Shown: positions 1-12,172 of the stretch, piece by piece
How the letters are laid out: each line of letters starts with the position of its first letter
How positions within the stretch are numbered: the first letter of the stretch is position 1
Assembly: GCA_025846845.1 (NCBI GenBank)
Contig: JAOYTL010000021.1
Span: 1 to 64,000 of the forward strand
Length of the DNA: 64,000 bases
Source of the DNA: Alloboseaceae bacterium BT-24-1
GTDB taxonomy: Bacteria > Pseudomonadota > Alphaproteobacteria > Rhizobiales > Beijerinckiaceae
Reading direction: 5' to 3'
Made by a program: the position numbers and the translations under genes
Notes under the pieces: model-generated
The model's database searches: none
Seen by the model: only the letters and a program-made list of their open reading frames with translations
Told to the model about the DNA's origin: nothing

Positions 1-116
1 CGATCAATCAACGACGCGAACACGCCCTTGCCGAGCTGCGATCCAGACAATCAGGAACCCATCGAGCCGTGCTCGCGCCAACCACTTTGACAGCGGTCAC
101 GCAAAGATACAGGAAC

Positions 117-188
117 CCAGAACCGATGCGCGCGCTCGCAAAGGCTCACAGGCTGGCTCGCCGTCCGACCAGGGGCCATCGGTTCTGG
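117..188. repeat. 12-bp inverted repeat in the left-edge intergenic region
   Basis: Positions 117-128 (CCAGAACCGATG) and 177-188 (CATCGGTTCTGG) are perfect reverse complements separated by 48 bases. The right arm abuts the hairpin at 189-224. No convincing gene is visible in 1-229: the short open frames there lack a ribosome site and match no family I recognise. The arrangement looks like part of a composite intergenic repeat and not a gene. Confidence 0.55.
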
Positions 189-224
189 ATTCCGGGCTCA
201 AGCGCTGCGCGCTTGCCCCGGAAT
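189..224. repeat. Long palindromic intergenic repeat, possible terminator of the DUF882 gene
   Basis: Left arm 189-205 and right arm 209-224 form a near-perfect stem of about 16 bp (ATTCCGGG...CAAGCGC against its complement, one internal mismatch/bulge) closed by a 3-base loop. It lies 5 bases past the stop codon of the minus-strand DUF882 gene, where it could end transcription, but there is no T-run. From memory, palindromes of this 'attccgggg...' type are common between genes in Rhizobiales, so it is more likely a dispersed repeat that also serves as a 3' stem. Confidence 0.55.
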
Positions 225-229
225 GACGC

Positions 230-2029
230 TCAGTTCTGGACGAAGGTCGTCGGCAGCGCCTTGACGGCCGGCCCGGTGAAGCCACTCGTGCCGACATCGC
301 TCGGCTCGGCGGCGGAGAAGCCAAGAGAAGCGGCCGGGCTGGCACCGACGACCCAGCCCTTGGCCTGAGCATCCGCACCAGCCTTCGGCCTGGCGGTCGC
401 GACGGTTGCCCGACGCGCGGTCGGCGCTTCCGGTGCCGCAACGGCAGCGAACAGCGTGTCGAGGCCGGCGCGGTCGGCATTGTATTCGGCGGCGATCGGG
501 GTCGAACGCGGCTGCACGGCGATCTGGGTCGTGCCGGGACGCTCCGGTTCGGCGCCCGGCGGACGTGGCCGGATCGGCGGCAGCGGATGGCGGACCGCGA
601 CAAGCTTTGCCCCGGCGGGGACGGCGTCCTCCGCCTCGTCGCTCAGTCGCAAGCCCTCGGTCGAGAGGCTCGCCAAAGCGACCGGGCGGGACGGCGGCAG
701 GGGCGCCGAGACGGAGCGGCCGGTGACGATGGTTTCGAGCGAGGGAGCGGGCAGGTCGTCAGGCCGGCGTGGCGGCAGCGAAGCGAGGATAAGCTTCTGC
801 TCGGCTGCCGGTAGCGGCAGTGCCGAGGCTTCGGCGGCCAGGGCGGCGAGCTGTGGCGAACCGGCCGGCGGATTCGGTATTGGCGGCGTCAGGCCGCTCG
901 GGCGCGCAACGGGGAGGGCGGTTGCGATCGGGCTTGGCTTCGGTGGCTCGGGCGGGGCCACCTCGGCGGGAGCAAGCGCCGCGACCTGGGTTTCCGCCGG
1001 CGGCTGGGCGGTGGTGGTCGTCGTGCGGTTCGAGCGCTCGCGGAGAACAGCGCGGCCTGCGGGTTCGGATTGAGCCGGCTGTCCACTGAAGACGGAGAAG
1101 CGGCCGCCATCGCCGCTATTGCTGTCACCCGCATAGGCCATGACGGTCGGCTGTGGTGTCGGCGCGCGGCGGGCAGCAGTGCGGCCACGGACCGGGCGAG
1201 CGTCAGCCTCCTCGTCGTCGCCGCCGAACAGCGCGGCCCAGAAGCTCTTGCCGCCGCCGCTCGACGCCATGATCGCGCCTTCATCGTAATCCCCGGCGCC
1301 ATAGCCCATCACTGAGCCACCGCCGGAGAGGATCTCGGCCTTGGCGGTCTCATAGCCGCTGAGCGGCTTGCCGTCGGCCGGCAGATGCACGGTCCTCTCA
1401 TCGGGGAAGAGGCGCACGAGCTGGTCGCGGGTCATGCGCGGCCAGGAGCGGACGGAGCCGGCGTCGAGATGGACGAAGGGGGTGTGTGCCCCCGGATAGA
1501 AGCCGACGCCGCCGCGCTGCATGCGCATCGCCGTCTCGCGCATGCGGGCGGTCGGGGTGTCGGGCAGGTAGAAGTCCATCGCCTTGCCGAGCATGTGCTG
1601 GCTGTGCTTGGCGACGCCGCGCGAGCGCCGGCGCAGCATCGAGTTGGTGCCGGGCGAGCGATAGGCGGAGACGACATGGAAGGGCTGGTCGGAGCCGACC
1701 TTGCGATGGACCTCCCAGGCGATGTCGAACAGGCGCGGATCCATCCGGATCGGCTCGTCGGTGCGCCAGTCGCGCAGCGCCCAGTTGAGCTTCTCCAGCC
1801 CCGAGGAATCGTAGCGCCCGTCACGCTTGAAGGTGACGGTCGTCTCCTCCTTGGTGTGCATATGCTTGATGGTGATGGTGCGGGTGTCGCCATTGGCGAC
1901 GGCGTTCTGCGTGCTGCGGACCCCGAGGACGAGGAGGCTGGCGCTGGCGACCAGGAGCAAGCCGACGCGTGTGCTGTGCCGCAAAGAATGCGGGAGCCGT
2001 GCTGCGATCTCGGCTTTCGACCTGCTCAC
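230..2029 (-). CDS. DUF882 (YcbK-like, M15-type) exported protein with long Pro/Ala-rich tail
   Basis: A 599-residue protein. Residues about 22-40 form a hydrophobic signal anchor, followed by a DUF882/peptidase M15A-like domain at about 45-215. It shows the metal-site pattern SQHMLGKAMDF and a second His in FVHLDAGSVRSWPR, as in E. coli YcbK-type murein-processing proteins. The remaining 370 residues are low-complexity Pro/Ala/Arg-rich sequence with repeated PLPPSRP/PIPNPP-type stretches, probably disordered in the periplasm. The start is a GTG at 2029 with no strong Shine-Dalgarno; a later start would cut into the signal segment. Family members are typically only about 180-250 residues, so the tail is a lineage extension. 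A role in peptidoglycan processing is inferred from the family. Confidence 0.85.
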   Translation of the reverse strand: MSRSKAEIAARLPHSLRHSTRVGLLLVASASLLVLGVRSTQNAVANGDTRTITIKHMHTKEETTVTFKRDGRYDSSGLEKLNWALRDWRTDEPIRMDPRLFDIAWEVHRKVGSDQPFHVVSAYRSPGTNSMLRRRSRGVAKHSQHMLGKAMDFYLPDTPTARMRETAMRMQRGGVGFYPGAHTPFVHLDAGSVRSWPRMTRDQLVRLFPDERTVHLPADGKPLSGYETAKAEILSGGGSVMGYGAGDYDEGAIMASSGGGKSFWAALFGGDDEEADARPVRGRTAARRAPTPQPTVMAYAGDSNSGDGGRFSVFSGQPAQSEPAGRAVLRERSNRTTTTTAQPPAETQVAALAPAEVAPPEPPKPSPIATALPVARPSGLTPPIPNPPAGSPQLAALAAEASALPLPAAEQKLILASLPPRRPDDLPAPSLETIVTGRSVSAPLPPSRPVALASLSTEGLRLSDEAEDAVPAGAKLVAVRHPLPPIRPRPPGAEPERPGTTQIAVQPRSTPIAAEYNADRAGLDTLFAAVAAPEAPTARRATVATARPKAGADAQAKGWVVGASPAASLGFSAAEPSDVGTSGFTGPAVKALPTTFVQN

Positions 2030-2217
2030 TCTGTCAGACTCGTCTCGAAGCGCCGGGGGAACCCGGAGCGATAAACGTGAAGGAACAGTTGCCGAGAAGG
2101 CTTAACGGGAGGTTACCGGCGAGGCAACTCCCCGCCGGATTCCGGCAAGCAAGATTGCTCGCTACCGGCAGATCGTGGCGAAACCGTGCCGAATGGGACT
2201 TTTCGCGGCCGAGTTGG

Positions 2218-4104
2218 TCAGGAACGTTGCTCGAGCGCGTTCCGCACCAGCCTGTGGAAACCGTAGATGTCGTCGAATGTCGAGACCGCGCCGGCCTCGT
2301 TGACGACGAACGTCTCGTAGACGAGATGGATCGCCAAAGGCTGCGGCAGCCTGATGGTGCGCTCGCCAGAACCGATCAGCCGCTTCAGCCGCTCGGCGGT
2401 CCATTCCGGCCCGAGCACCTGGTCGGCGAGGGCGAAGGGGTTCTCGACGCGCACGCAGCCATGGCTGAAGGCGCGCTTGCCGGCACCGAACAGGCTGCGA
2501 TTGGGCGTGTCGTGCAGATAGACGGCGTGATCGTTCGGGAACATGAACTTGATCCAGCCGAGCGCATTGCGTTCGCCCGGCGGCTGGCGCACCGAGATGT
2601 TGCCGTTCTTGCCGCGCGTTACGACGTAGCCGCGCTTGGCGCCATAATTCGGATCGTTGGCGAGCCCCGGCAGGAATTCTTTCTTCAGGATCGAAGGCGG
2701 CACGAACCAGGACGGATTGACGACGACGTGATCCATCTTGTGCGAGAAGACCGGCGTCGCCGATTCCGGCTTGCCGACGATCACGCGCGCCTCGTGCGCG
2801 ATCCTGTCGCCGTGCATCACGCGCATCCGGTATTCGGGGATGTTCACGATGATGTGGTTCTCGCCGAGATCGGTCGGCAGCCAGCGCCAACGCTCCATCT
2901 GGGCGACGATGTCGCTTTCCAGCCGCGTCGAGGGCGGCATGGCGAGCGCCGCGACGGTCTGGTCGCTGAGCACGCCGTCGGCGCGCAGGCCGGCCTGCTT
3001 CTGGAAGTCGGCCAGCGCCAGCGCGGTCGAGCGGTCGTAGACCGGTTCCTCGCTGCTGCCGAGGCCGAGCCGGGCGCGGACGAGCGGCACGCGGGCGTCG
3101 CGCATGCCGACCTTGAGGGCAGGGCCGGCCGGGATGCGGGCGACGGGCGTCTCGGGCTTGTGTATGCGCAGCTCGGTGAGCTTGGCCTTCAGGCGTTGAT
3201 AGCCGGCGTGCTGGGGATTGTAGGCGGCAAGCACCGCGCCGGCATCGGCGGCGCCGGTGAGCTCCGACAGCACCTCGGTCGCCGAAGGCAGTTCGAGCTT
3301 CGGCGTGATCAGCTTCGAGAGGCGGCGCGGGTCGATGCGTCCGCCGCGAGCGTCGCGGGCATAGAGCACGGCGAGCGCCGACAGCCGGATATCGGCCGCG
3401 GCGAGGCTGTCCTTGTCGCTCGCCTCGAAGACCGGAAGCAGGTAGTCGCCGGGGCGCAGGCCGTCCTCACCGGCATGGCCCAACCGGACGGCAATCTGCT
3501 TGCCGGCGGCGCTGAGATCTTTGCCATCGATCCAGAACGGCCGGTTCTCGTTGGCAGCGTAGGCAGCGACGATATCGGCCCGCTCGCGGGCGGACAGGCG
3601 CGGCAGCGCCGCTGCGATCTCAGCCTGGGCGGCGATCCGGCCGGAGAGCTCGAGCCCGGCCGGCAGCGTGACCGCGACCTCGGGCAAAGGCGGCAGGTCG
3701 ATCTGCGGTGCGGCCGGCTTGGCCAGCTGCGGCTGCACCGGCTCGATCGGTTTGGTCAGCGCCGGATCGACCGGCGGCATCTCCGGCTCGGGCAGATCGA
3801 GCTCGGGCCCGGCCAGGCTGCGGTTCGGCTGTGTCGACAGCGCGCCGGTGACGATCTCCTTGGCCTCGGCGGCTTCGGCCGATTGCAGGTCGGTCGACGG
3901 GCGCAGGTCGAGCGTGACCTCGGCCGGAGCGGGGATATCGAGCATCTGCGGCTCGGCATCGCGCTTCACGATGACCAGAGCGGGCTGTTCGGGCAACGGA
4001 ATGCCGAGCTCGCCGGTGATCTCCTGGGCAGTCGCCGGAGCGAGCAGGAGCGCGAGGCCAAGAGTGGTGGCCGAGACGGTTTCCACCAGGCGGCGAAGGC
4101 GCAT
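2218..4104 (-). CDS. L,D-transpeptidase, YcbB/LdtD type, exported
   Basis: A 628-residue protein with a cleavable signal peptide (residues 1-26, ending ATA-QE), a Pro-rich linker, a long N-terminal domain, a peptidoglycan-binding region around residues 330-390 (SSEEPVYDRSTALALADFQ...ADGVLSDQTV) and a YkuD catalytic domain. The catalytic motif FSHGCVRVENPFALA puts the nucleophilic Cys near residue 550. Enzymes of this family make 3-3 cross-links between meso-diaminopimelate residues or attach proteins to murein in the periplasm. The ATG at 4104 is preceded by a GGGGAAG ribosome site. It is followed 188 bases downstream by the DUF882 gene on the same strand, another predicted murein protein, so they may share a transcript. 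Confidence 0.93.
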   Translation of the reverse strand: MRLRRLVETVSATTLGLALLLAPATAQEITGELGIPLPEQPALVIVKRDAEPQMLDIPAPAEVTLDLRPSTDLQSAEAAEAKEIVTGALSTQPNRSLAGPELDLPEPEMPPVDPALTKPIEPVQPQLAKPAAPQIDLPPLPEVAVTLPAGLELSGRIAAQAEIAAALPRLSARERADIVAAYAANENRPFWIDGKDLSAAGKQIAVRLGHAGEDGLRPGDYLLPVFEASDKDSLAAADIRLSALAVLYARDARGGRIDPRRLSKLITPKLELPSATEVLSELTGAADAGAVLAAYNPQHAGYQRLKAKLTELRIHKPETPVARIPAGPALKVGMRDARVPLVRARLGLGSSEEPVYDRSTALALADFQKQAGLRADGVLSDQTVAALAMPPSTRLESDIVAQMERWRWLPTDLGENHIIVNIPEYRMRVMHGDRIAHEARVIVGKPESATPVFSHKMDHVVVNPSWFVPPSILKKEFLPGLANDPNYGAKRGYVVTRGKNGNISVRQPPGERNALGWIKFMFPNDHAVYLHDTPNRSLFGAGKRAFSHGCVRVENPFALADQVLGPEWTAERLKRLIGSGERTIRLPQPLAIHLVYETFVVNEAGAVSTFDDIYGFHRLVRNALEQRS

Positions 4105-4254
4105 CGATTAACTTCCCCGGTCCTTGCCGATCCACGCCGATAACTGCGTGACTCGACCTGCTTCGACAAGATGCCGCCCTGCAACAGCGGCCGATATTCG
4201 CCCTCTGCAGCCCGTCCCCTGTGGGTTGCAGAAGGCGTTTCGCTTTTGACGGGC

Positions 4255-5745
<1,491 letters not shown>

Positions 5746-5814
5746 GAACCCTCGGTAGGCCAGCAGTCAGCCGAAAGCGGCTGTTCCGTTTCGGGTCACT
5801 GTCGGGGAGAAGGG

Positions 5815-5898
5815 TTAAGCGCCGCTTAAGCCGGGGAGGCTCGCCGGAAATCGGGCGCGTGTGACAGCGTTGCCGTTGATCGCGGGCGGCAGCCCGCG
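5815..5898. promoter_or_regulatory. Two short palindromes in the divergent RR / pepF interval
   Basis: Between the divergently transcribed response regulator and pepF there are two perfect dyads: TTAAGC-gcc-GCTTAA at 5815-5829 and CGCGGGC-ggca-GCCCGCG at 5881-5898. The first could be an operator for the regulator's own gene. The second would form a hairpin in the pepF leader, about 50 bases before its start. No -24/-12 sigma-54 promoter is obvious. Function is inference only. Confidence 0.35.
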
Positions 5899-5947
5899 CA
5901 TATGAGGGGGCCACAATCCTTCCCGACAGGCCGAGGCTGACGACGAC

Positions 5948-7789
5948 ATGACCCGCCCCTTCGACCGTCCCGCAGTTGTTCGCGCCGCCCATGCCGGAGG
6001 CGCGGCCGAGGCGCTCGGCACCCTGCCGGAATGGGATCTGACGCATCTTTATCCGGCGATGGATTCGCCTGCCTTCGCTGCGGATGTCGAGCGCGCGGCA
6101 ACCGAGGCGCGGCGCTTTGCCGAACTCTATCGCGGCAAGCTCGCGGCGCTCGCCGCACGCGACGATGCCAGCGCGGCGCTTACCGAAGCGGTCAAGGCCT
6201 ATGAGCGGCTGGAGGACCTGGTCGGCAAGATCATGTCCTATGCGGGCCTGGTCTATTCGGGCGACACCACTGACCCGCAGCGCGCCAAATTCTATGGCGA
6301 CACGCAGGACAAGGTTACCGCGATCTCGACCGAGCTCCTGTTCTTCGGGCTCGAGCTCAACCGGATCGAGGAGGCGCTGCTGGCCAAGGTGGCGGCGCAG
6401 GCTCCGCTCAACCACTGGAAGCCCTGGCTCGACGATCTCGCCAAGGACAAGCCGCACCAGCTCGAGGACCGGATCGAGGAGCTGTTCCACGAGAAGTCGG
6501 TCACCGGCCACGGCGCCTGGAACCGGCTCTTCGACGAGACGATCGCTTCGTTGCGCTTCAAGGTCGGCGACGACGATCTCACCCTCGAACTGACGCTGAA
6601 CAGGTTGCAGGACGCCGACGGCGCCGTGCGCAAGCAGGCCGCCGAGGTGCTCGGCACGGTGTTCCGCCAGCACCTGCGTACCTTTGGCTTGATCACCAAC
6701 ACGCTCGCCAAGGACAAGGAGATCTCCGACCGCTGGCGCAAGTTCGAGGACGTCGCCGATTCGCGTCATCTGGCGAACCGGGTCGAGCGTGAGGTGGTCG
6801 ATGCGCTGGTCGCCGCGGTGCGTGACGCCTATCCGCGGCTGTCGCACCGCTACTACAAGCTGAAGGCGCGCTGGTTCGGGCAGGAGGTGCTCGACTACTG
6901 GGACCGCAATGCGCCGCTGCCCAAGGTCGAGCAGCGCACCATCCCCTGGACGGAAGCGCGCGATACGGTTCTCGACGCGTATGGTGCCTTCTCGCCGGAG
7001 ATGGCGGGGATTGCGCAGCGCTTCTTCGATGAGCGCTGGATCGACGCTCCGGCCCGCCCCGGCAAGGCGCCGGGCGCCTTCGCGCATCCGACCGTGCCCT
7101 CAGCGCACCCCTATGTGCTGCTGAACTACCAGGGCAAGCCGCGCGACGTGATGACGCTGGCCCACGAACTCGGTCACGGCGTGCACCAGGTTCTTGCCGG
7201 GCCGAACGGGGCGCTGATGGCGCCGACGCCGCTGACGCTGGCCGAGACCGCGAGCGTCTTCGGCGAGATGCTGACCTTCCGCAAGCTGCTCGACGGAACC
7301 ACGGACCCGAAACAGCGCAAGGCGATGCTGGCGGCCAAGGTCGAGGACATGATCAACACGGTCGTGCGTCAGATCGCGTTCTACTCCTTCGAGCGCAAGG
7401 TTCACGAGGCGCGCCGGCAGGGTGAGCTGACGGCCGAGAATCTCTGCGATCTCTGGCTCAGCGTGCAGTCGGAGAGCCTCGGGCCAGCGATCCGGCTCGG
7501 CCCGGGCTATGAGACCTTCTGGGCCTATATCCCGCACTTCATCCACTCGCCCTTCTATGTCTACGCCTACGCCTTCGGCGATTGCCTGGTGAACTCGCTC
7601 TACGGCGTCTACCAGAACTCGGCCTCGGGCTTTCAGGAGCGCTATTTCGCGCTGCTCTCGGCCGGCGGCACCAAGCACCATTCCGAGCTGCTGAAGCCCT
7701 TCGGGCTCGATGCGCGCGATCCGGCCTTCTGGCAGATCGGGCTCAAGATGATCGAGGGGCTGATCGCCGAGCTGGAGGGGATGGAGTGA
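5948..7789 (+). CDS. pepF: M3 family oligoendopeptidase F
   Basis: A 613-residue zinc metallopeptidase of family M3 (PepF/M3B group), expected to be cytosolic and to degrade short peptides. The HExxH zinc motif is seen as LAHELGHGVHQ (about residue 407), with the downstream third-ligand Glu region TLAETASVFGEM. The N-terminal part starts LPEWDLTHLYPAMDSP, typical of PepF. Length matches the family (about 600). It reads from the interval shared with the response regulator; the next gene (methyltransferase) starts 10 bases downstream and is probably co-transcribed. Confidence 0.93.
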   Translation: MTRPFDRPAVVRAAHAGGAAEALGTLPEWDLTHLYPAMDSPAFAADVERAATEARRFAELYRGKLAALAARDDASAALTEAVKAYERLEDLVGKIMSYAGLVYSGDTTDPQRAKFYGDTQDKVTAISTELLFFGLELNRIEEALLAKVAAQAPLNHWKPWLDDLAKDKPHQLEDRIEELFHEKSVTGHGAWNRLFDETIASLRFKVGDDDLTLELTLNRLQDADGAVRKQAAEVLGTVFRQHLRTFGLITNTLAKDKEISDRWRKFEDVADSRHLANRVEREVVDALVAAVRDAYPRLSHRYYKLKARWFGQEVLDYWDRNAPLPKVEQRTIPWTEARDTVLDAYGAFSPEMAGIAQRFFDERWIDAPARPGKAPGAFAHPTVPSAHPYVLLNYQGKPRDVMTLAHELGHGVHQVLAGPNGALMAPTPLTLAETASVFGEMLTFRKLLDGTTDPKQRKAMLAAKVEDMINTVVRQIAFYSFERKVHEARRQGELTAENLCDLWLSVQSESLGPAIRLGPGYETFWAYIPHFIHSPFYVYAYAFGDCLVNSLYGVYQNSASGFQERYFALLSAGGTKHHSELLKPFGLDARDPAFWQIGLKMIEGLIAELEGME

Positions 7790-7799
7790 AGCGGGGCGG

Positions 7800-8687
7800 G
7801 TGGTGAGCTCCGTCGTCTTCGACCGCGCGCTCTATCGCCGCCGCCTGACGGCAGCACTCGCTGCCGGCTATCCCGATTTCCTGCTGGCACGCTGCGTCGC
7901 CGATCTCGACGAGCGGCTCTCCGCTGTGCTGCGCCGCTTCGAGCGGGGGGCTGATCTCGGCACGCCGCTGCCGCTGGCGGGACCGGCGCTGCGGGCGCGG
8001 GCGGGTGAACTGCTGCGTATAGCGGAAGTGCCAGACGCCAGCGCCGGCCTCGTCGGCGATCTGGAGGCACTGCCCTTCACAGCGGAATCGCTCGATCTCA
8101 TCGCTTCCCTGCTGTCGTTGCACGTCGTCAACGACCTGCCCGGCACGCTGGTGCAGATCAGGCGGAGCCTGCGCCCGGACGGCCTGTTCATCGCCTGCCT
8201 GCTTGCCGGCCAGAGCCTGACCGAATTGCGCCAGTCGCTGCTGGCGGCAGAGGTCGAGATGACCGGAGGCGCGAGCCCGCGCGTCGCCCCTTTTGCCGAT
8301 CTGCGCGACCTCGGTAGCCTGCTCCAGCGCGCGGGCTTCGCGCTGCCGGTGATCGACAGCGAGAGCGTCACCGTGCGCTATGGCGACATGTTCGGACTGC
8401 TGCGCGATCTGCGCGCCATGGGTTGGGCCAATGCCCTGACCGAGCGCAGCCGCAAGCCGCTGCGGCGCAGTGTGCTGCTGCGGGCGGCCGAACTCTATGC
8501 CGAGCGTTTTGCCGATCCCGACGGACGCCTGCGCGCGACCTTCGAAGTCGTCTGGCTTTCCGGCTGGGCGCCGCATGAGAGCCAGCAGAAGCCGCTCCGC
8601 CCCGGCTCGGCCAAGGCGCGGCTGGCGGATGCGCTCGGCGCGGTCGAGATCGGCACGGGCGACAAGGCGGGCGGGGGAGAACGATGA
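7800..8687 (+). CDS. SAM-dependent methyltransferase, BioC/NDUFAF5-like
   Basis: A 295-residue class I methyltransferase-like protein beginning FDRALYRRRL, the usual start of the alphaproteobacterial BioC-related/NDUFAF5 group (the mitochondrial relative is a complex I assembly factor). The SAM-binding glycine loop is degenerate (GADLGTPLPLAGP), while the later motifs GDLEALPF and LDLIASLLSLHVVNDLP are clear. The start is a GTG at 7800 (an alternative GTG lies at 7803) with GGGGCGG upstream. Its stop overlaps the next ATG (ATGA), indicating translational coupling with the thioesterase. Substrate unknown. Confidence 0.85.
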   Translation: MVSSVVFDRALYRRRLTAALAAGYPDFLLARCVADLDERLSAVLRRFERGADLGTPLPLAGPALRARAGELLRIAEVPDASAGLVGDLEALPFTAESLDLIASLLSLHVVNDLPGTLVQIRRSLRPDGLFIACLLAGQSLTELRQSLLAAEVEMTGGASPRVAPFADLRDLGSLLQRAGFALPVIDSESVTVRYGDMFGLLRDLRAMGWANALTERSRKPLRRSVLLRAAELYAERFADPDGRLRATFEVVWLSGWAPHESQQKPLRPGSAKARLADALGAVEIGTGDKAGGGER

Positions 8688-9121
8688 GCGAAAAGCCGGT
8701 CAGGCTCGGGCGGGCCGATTTCCGCCTGTTCCGCACGATTCCGACGCGCTGGGCCGACAACGACGTCTTCGGTCACGTCAACAATGTGATCTACTATAGC
8801 TGGTTCGACACGGTGGTGAACGCCTGGCTGATCGAGCAGGGCTTTCTCGACGTGAAGGACAGCAAGATCGTCGGCCTCGTGGTCGGCACGCGCTGCGACT
8901 ATTTCGAGAGCGTCGCCTTCCCTGAGATCGTCGAGGGTGCGCTGGCGGTCGAGAAGCTCGGCCGCTCCTCGGTGACCTACCGGATCGGGATTTTCCGGCA
9001 GGGCGGTGCGCTGACGGCGGCGCAGGGCCTCTTCACCCATGTCTATGTCGAGCGCGGCCCGCAGACGCCGGTGCCGATCCCGGCGAAGCTGCGCGCGGTC
9101 ATGGCGGAGATCTCCGTCTGA
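8684..9121 (+). CDS. Acyl-CoA thioesterase, 4HBT hot-dog fold (YbgC-like)
   Basis: A 145-residue single hot-dog domain protein. The signature TRWADNDVFGHVNNVIYYSW contains the catalytic-type Asp and the DxxGHVNN pattern of 4-hydroxybenzoyl-CoA thioesterase/YbgC enzymes. Length is normal for the family. It overlaps the upstream methyltransferase by 4 bases (ATGA), so the two belong to one operon. It ends 6 bases before the convergent VapC stop. It probably hydrolyses short or aromatic acyl-CoA thioesters; the substrate cannot be read from sequence. Confidence 0.9.
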   Translation: MSEKPVRLGRADFRLFRTIPTRWADNDVFGHVNNVIYYSWFDTVVNAWLIEQGFLDVKDSKIVGLVVGTRCDYFESVAFPEIVEGALAVEKLGRSSVTYRIGIFRQGGALTAAQGLFTHVYVERGPQTPVPIPAKLRAVMAEISV

Positions 9122-9127
9122 AGGCGG

Positions 9128-9517
9128 TCAGGCCAGCAGCAGGCCACAATGCGCGACGAAAGGCTCGAAATCGCGGTCCTGGTGCAGGAGGCGATGTCGG
9201 TTGGCGATGCAGTAGGTCGCGATGATCAGGTCGGGCGTCTTGCGGATGGTGATGCCACGGGCCCGCAGGCCGCGGTAGTGCGCGGCTCCCTCTCGCGCGA
9301 GAGCGGGAGAGAGCATGCGGGCGGCCGCAAACCGACGCAGCCTTGTCTCGATGGCGAGAGCTTGTTGATCGCTTCGGGCGCCCCGCAGGATCTCCAGCAG
9401 AACGATGTCGCCGACGAGAACGTTCTGCGTTTCCTCCAGCTCGCGCAGCCTGTCCACCGGCGGCGAGCGATCGCCGCGAAGCAGCCCGATCCAGACGGAG
9501 CTGTCGACGACGATCAC
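9128..9517 (-). CDS. vapC: VapC-type PIN-domain toxin (RNase)
   Basis: A 129-residue PIN domain with the expected acidic residues: Asp5 (MIVVDSSVW), Glu42 (VLLEILRG), Asp96 (KTPDLIIATYC) and Asp114/116 (HQDRDF). These coordinate Mg/Mn in this RNase toxin family. The GTG start at 9517 overlaps the antitoxin stop (GTGA), the standard antitoxin-first coupling. The conserved acids are intact, so the toxin should be active. It converges with the thioesterase operon. Confidence 0.92.
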   Translation of the reverse strand: MIVVDSSVWIGLLRGDRSPPVDRLRELEETQNVLVGDIVLLEILRGARSDQQALAIETRLRRFAAARMLSPALAREGAAHYRGLRARGITIRKTPDLIIATYCIANRHRLLHQDRDFEPFVAHCGLLLA

Positions 9518-9729
9518 CAGGTTTCGGCCGGATCGTCGATATCGTGCCGCATGGCGTCGAGATCGCCGTCCCAGCCGAGTCCGTCGAGCTCTTTCAGCGC
9601 CTGACGCTGGCGATGTTGCTGCACCAGCTTGCGCAAAGCCTCCTCCACCGTCGCACGCTTGGTCGGCAACCCCGTCGCTTTCATCGCTTCGGCGAGCAAG
9701 TCGTCATCGAGTTCGATATTGGTGCGCAT
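9514..9729 (-). CDS. vapB: VapB-type antitoxin
   Basis: A 71-residue protein starting MRTNIELDDDLLAEAMKATG, which is the ribbon-helix-helix DNA-binding start of VapB antitoxins of the DUF2191 type. The C-terminal half (LKELDGLGWDGDLDAM...) is the region expected to wrap the toxin. It is placed before vapC with a 4-base overlap. A perfect inverted repeat at 9739-9770 just upstream of its start is the likely autoregulatory operator. Confidence 0.9.
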   Translation of the reverse strand: MRTNIELDDDLLAEAMKATGLPTKRATVEEALRKLVQQHRQRQALKELDGLGWDGDLDAMRHDIDDPAETW

Positions 9730-9738
9730 GGCAGCCTC

Positions 9739-9770
9739 GATGTGTAAGAGTCGTGCAAAACATACACATC
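9739..9770. promoter_or_regulatory. Inverted-repeat operator of vapBC
   Basis: GATGTGTA (9739-9746) and TACACATC (9763-9770) are perfect 8-bp arms with a 16-base spacer, starting 9 bases upstream of vapB. Ribbon-helix-helix antitoxins repress their own promoter through such dyads, so this is the probable VapB(C) binding site. Confidence 0.65.
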
Positions 9771-9889
9771 ATGGGCTCGCGATTCAATCTGCGCGCTCCC
9801 GCCGCGATTGTCTCCGCCGCCGTTTTCAGGCTATTGCCCCCGCTTGAGATCGAGCCCTGTGCTCGCCCCCTCCGTCAGGAACAGGCAGC

Positions 9890-12100
<2,211 letters not shown>

Positions 12101-12112
12101 AGTTGTTTTGAC

Positions 12113-12156
12113 GCATTTTCTTCACGCGAACCGGTTCCACTTCGCTTGAAAAATGC
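12113..12156. repeat. Palindromic intergenic repeat between purL and bolA
   Basis: Arms GCATTTTC (12113-12120) and GAAAAATGC (12148-12156) flank a core centred on the perfect palindrome GAACCGGTTC (12128-12137). The whole 44-bp element is close to self-complementary. From memory, elements with this gcattttc...gaaccggttc...gaaaatgc pattern recur many times in Rhizobiales genomes. It lies directly before the bolA ribosome site and could also attenuate or stabilise the transcript. Confidence 0.7.
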
Positions 12157-12172
12157 TCTGAGGAGATCAGCC

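Noticed and set aside
1969..4143. Long open frame on the plus strand antisense to the L,D-transpeptidase
   Set aside because: Composition is the Arg/Gly/Asp-rich shadow typical of high-GC coding DNA, and no family is recognisable, whereas the opposite strand encodes a complete YkuD enzyme.
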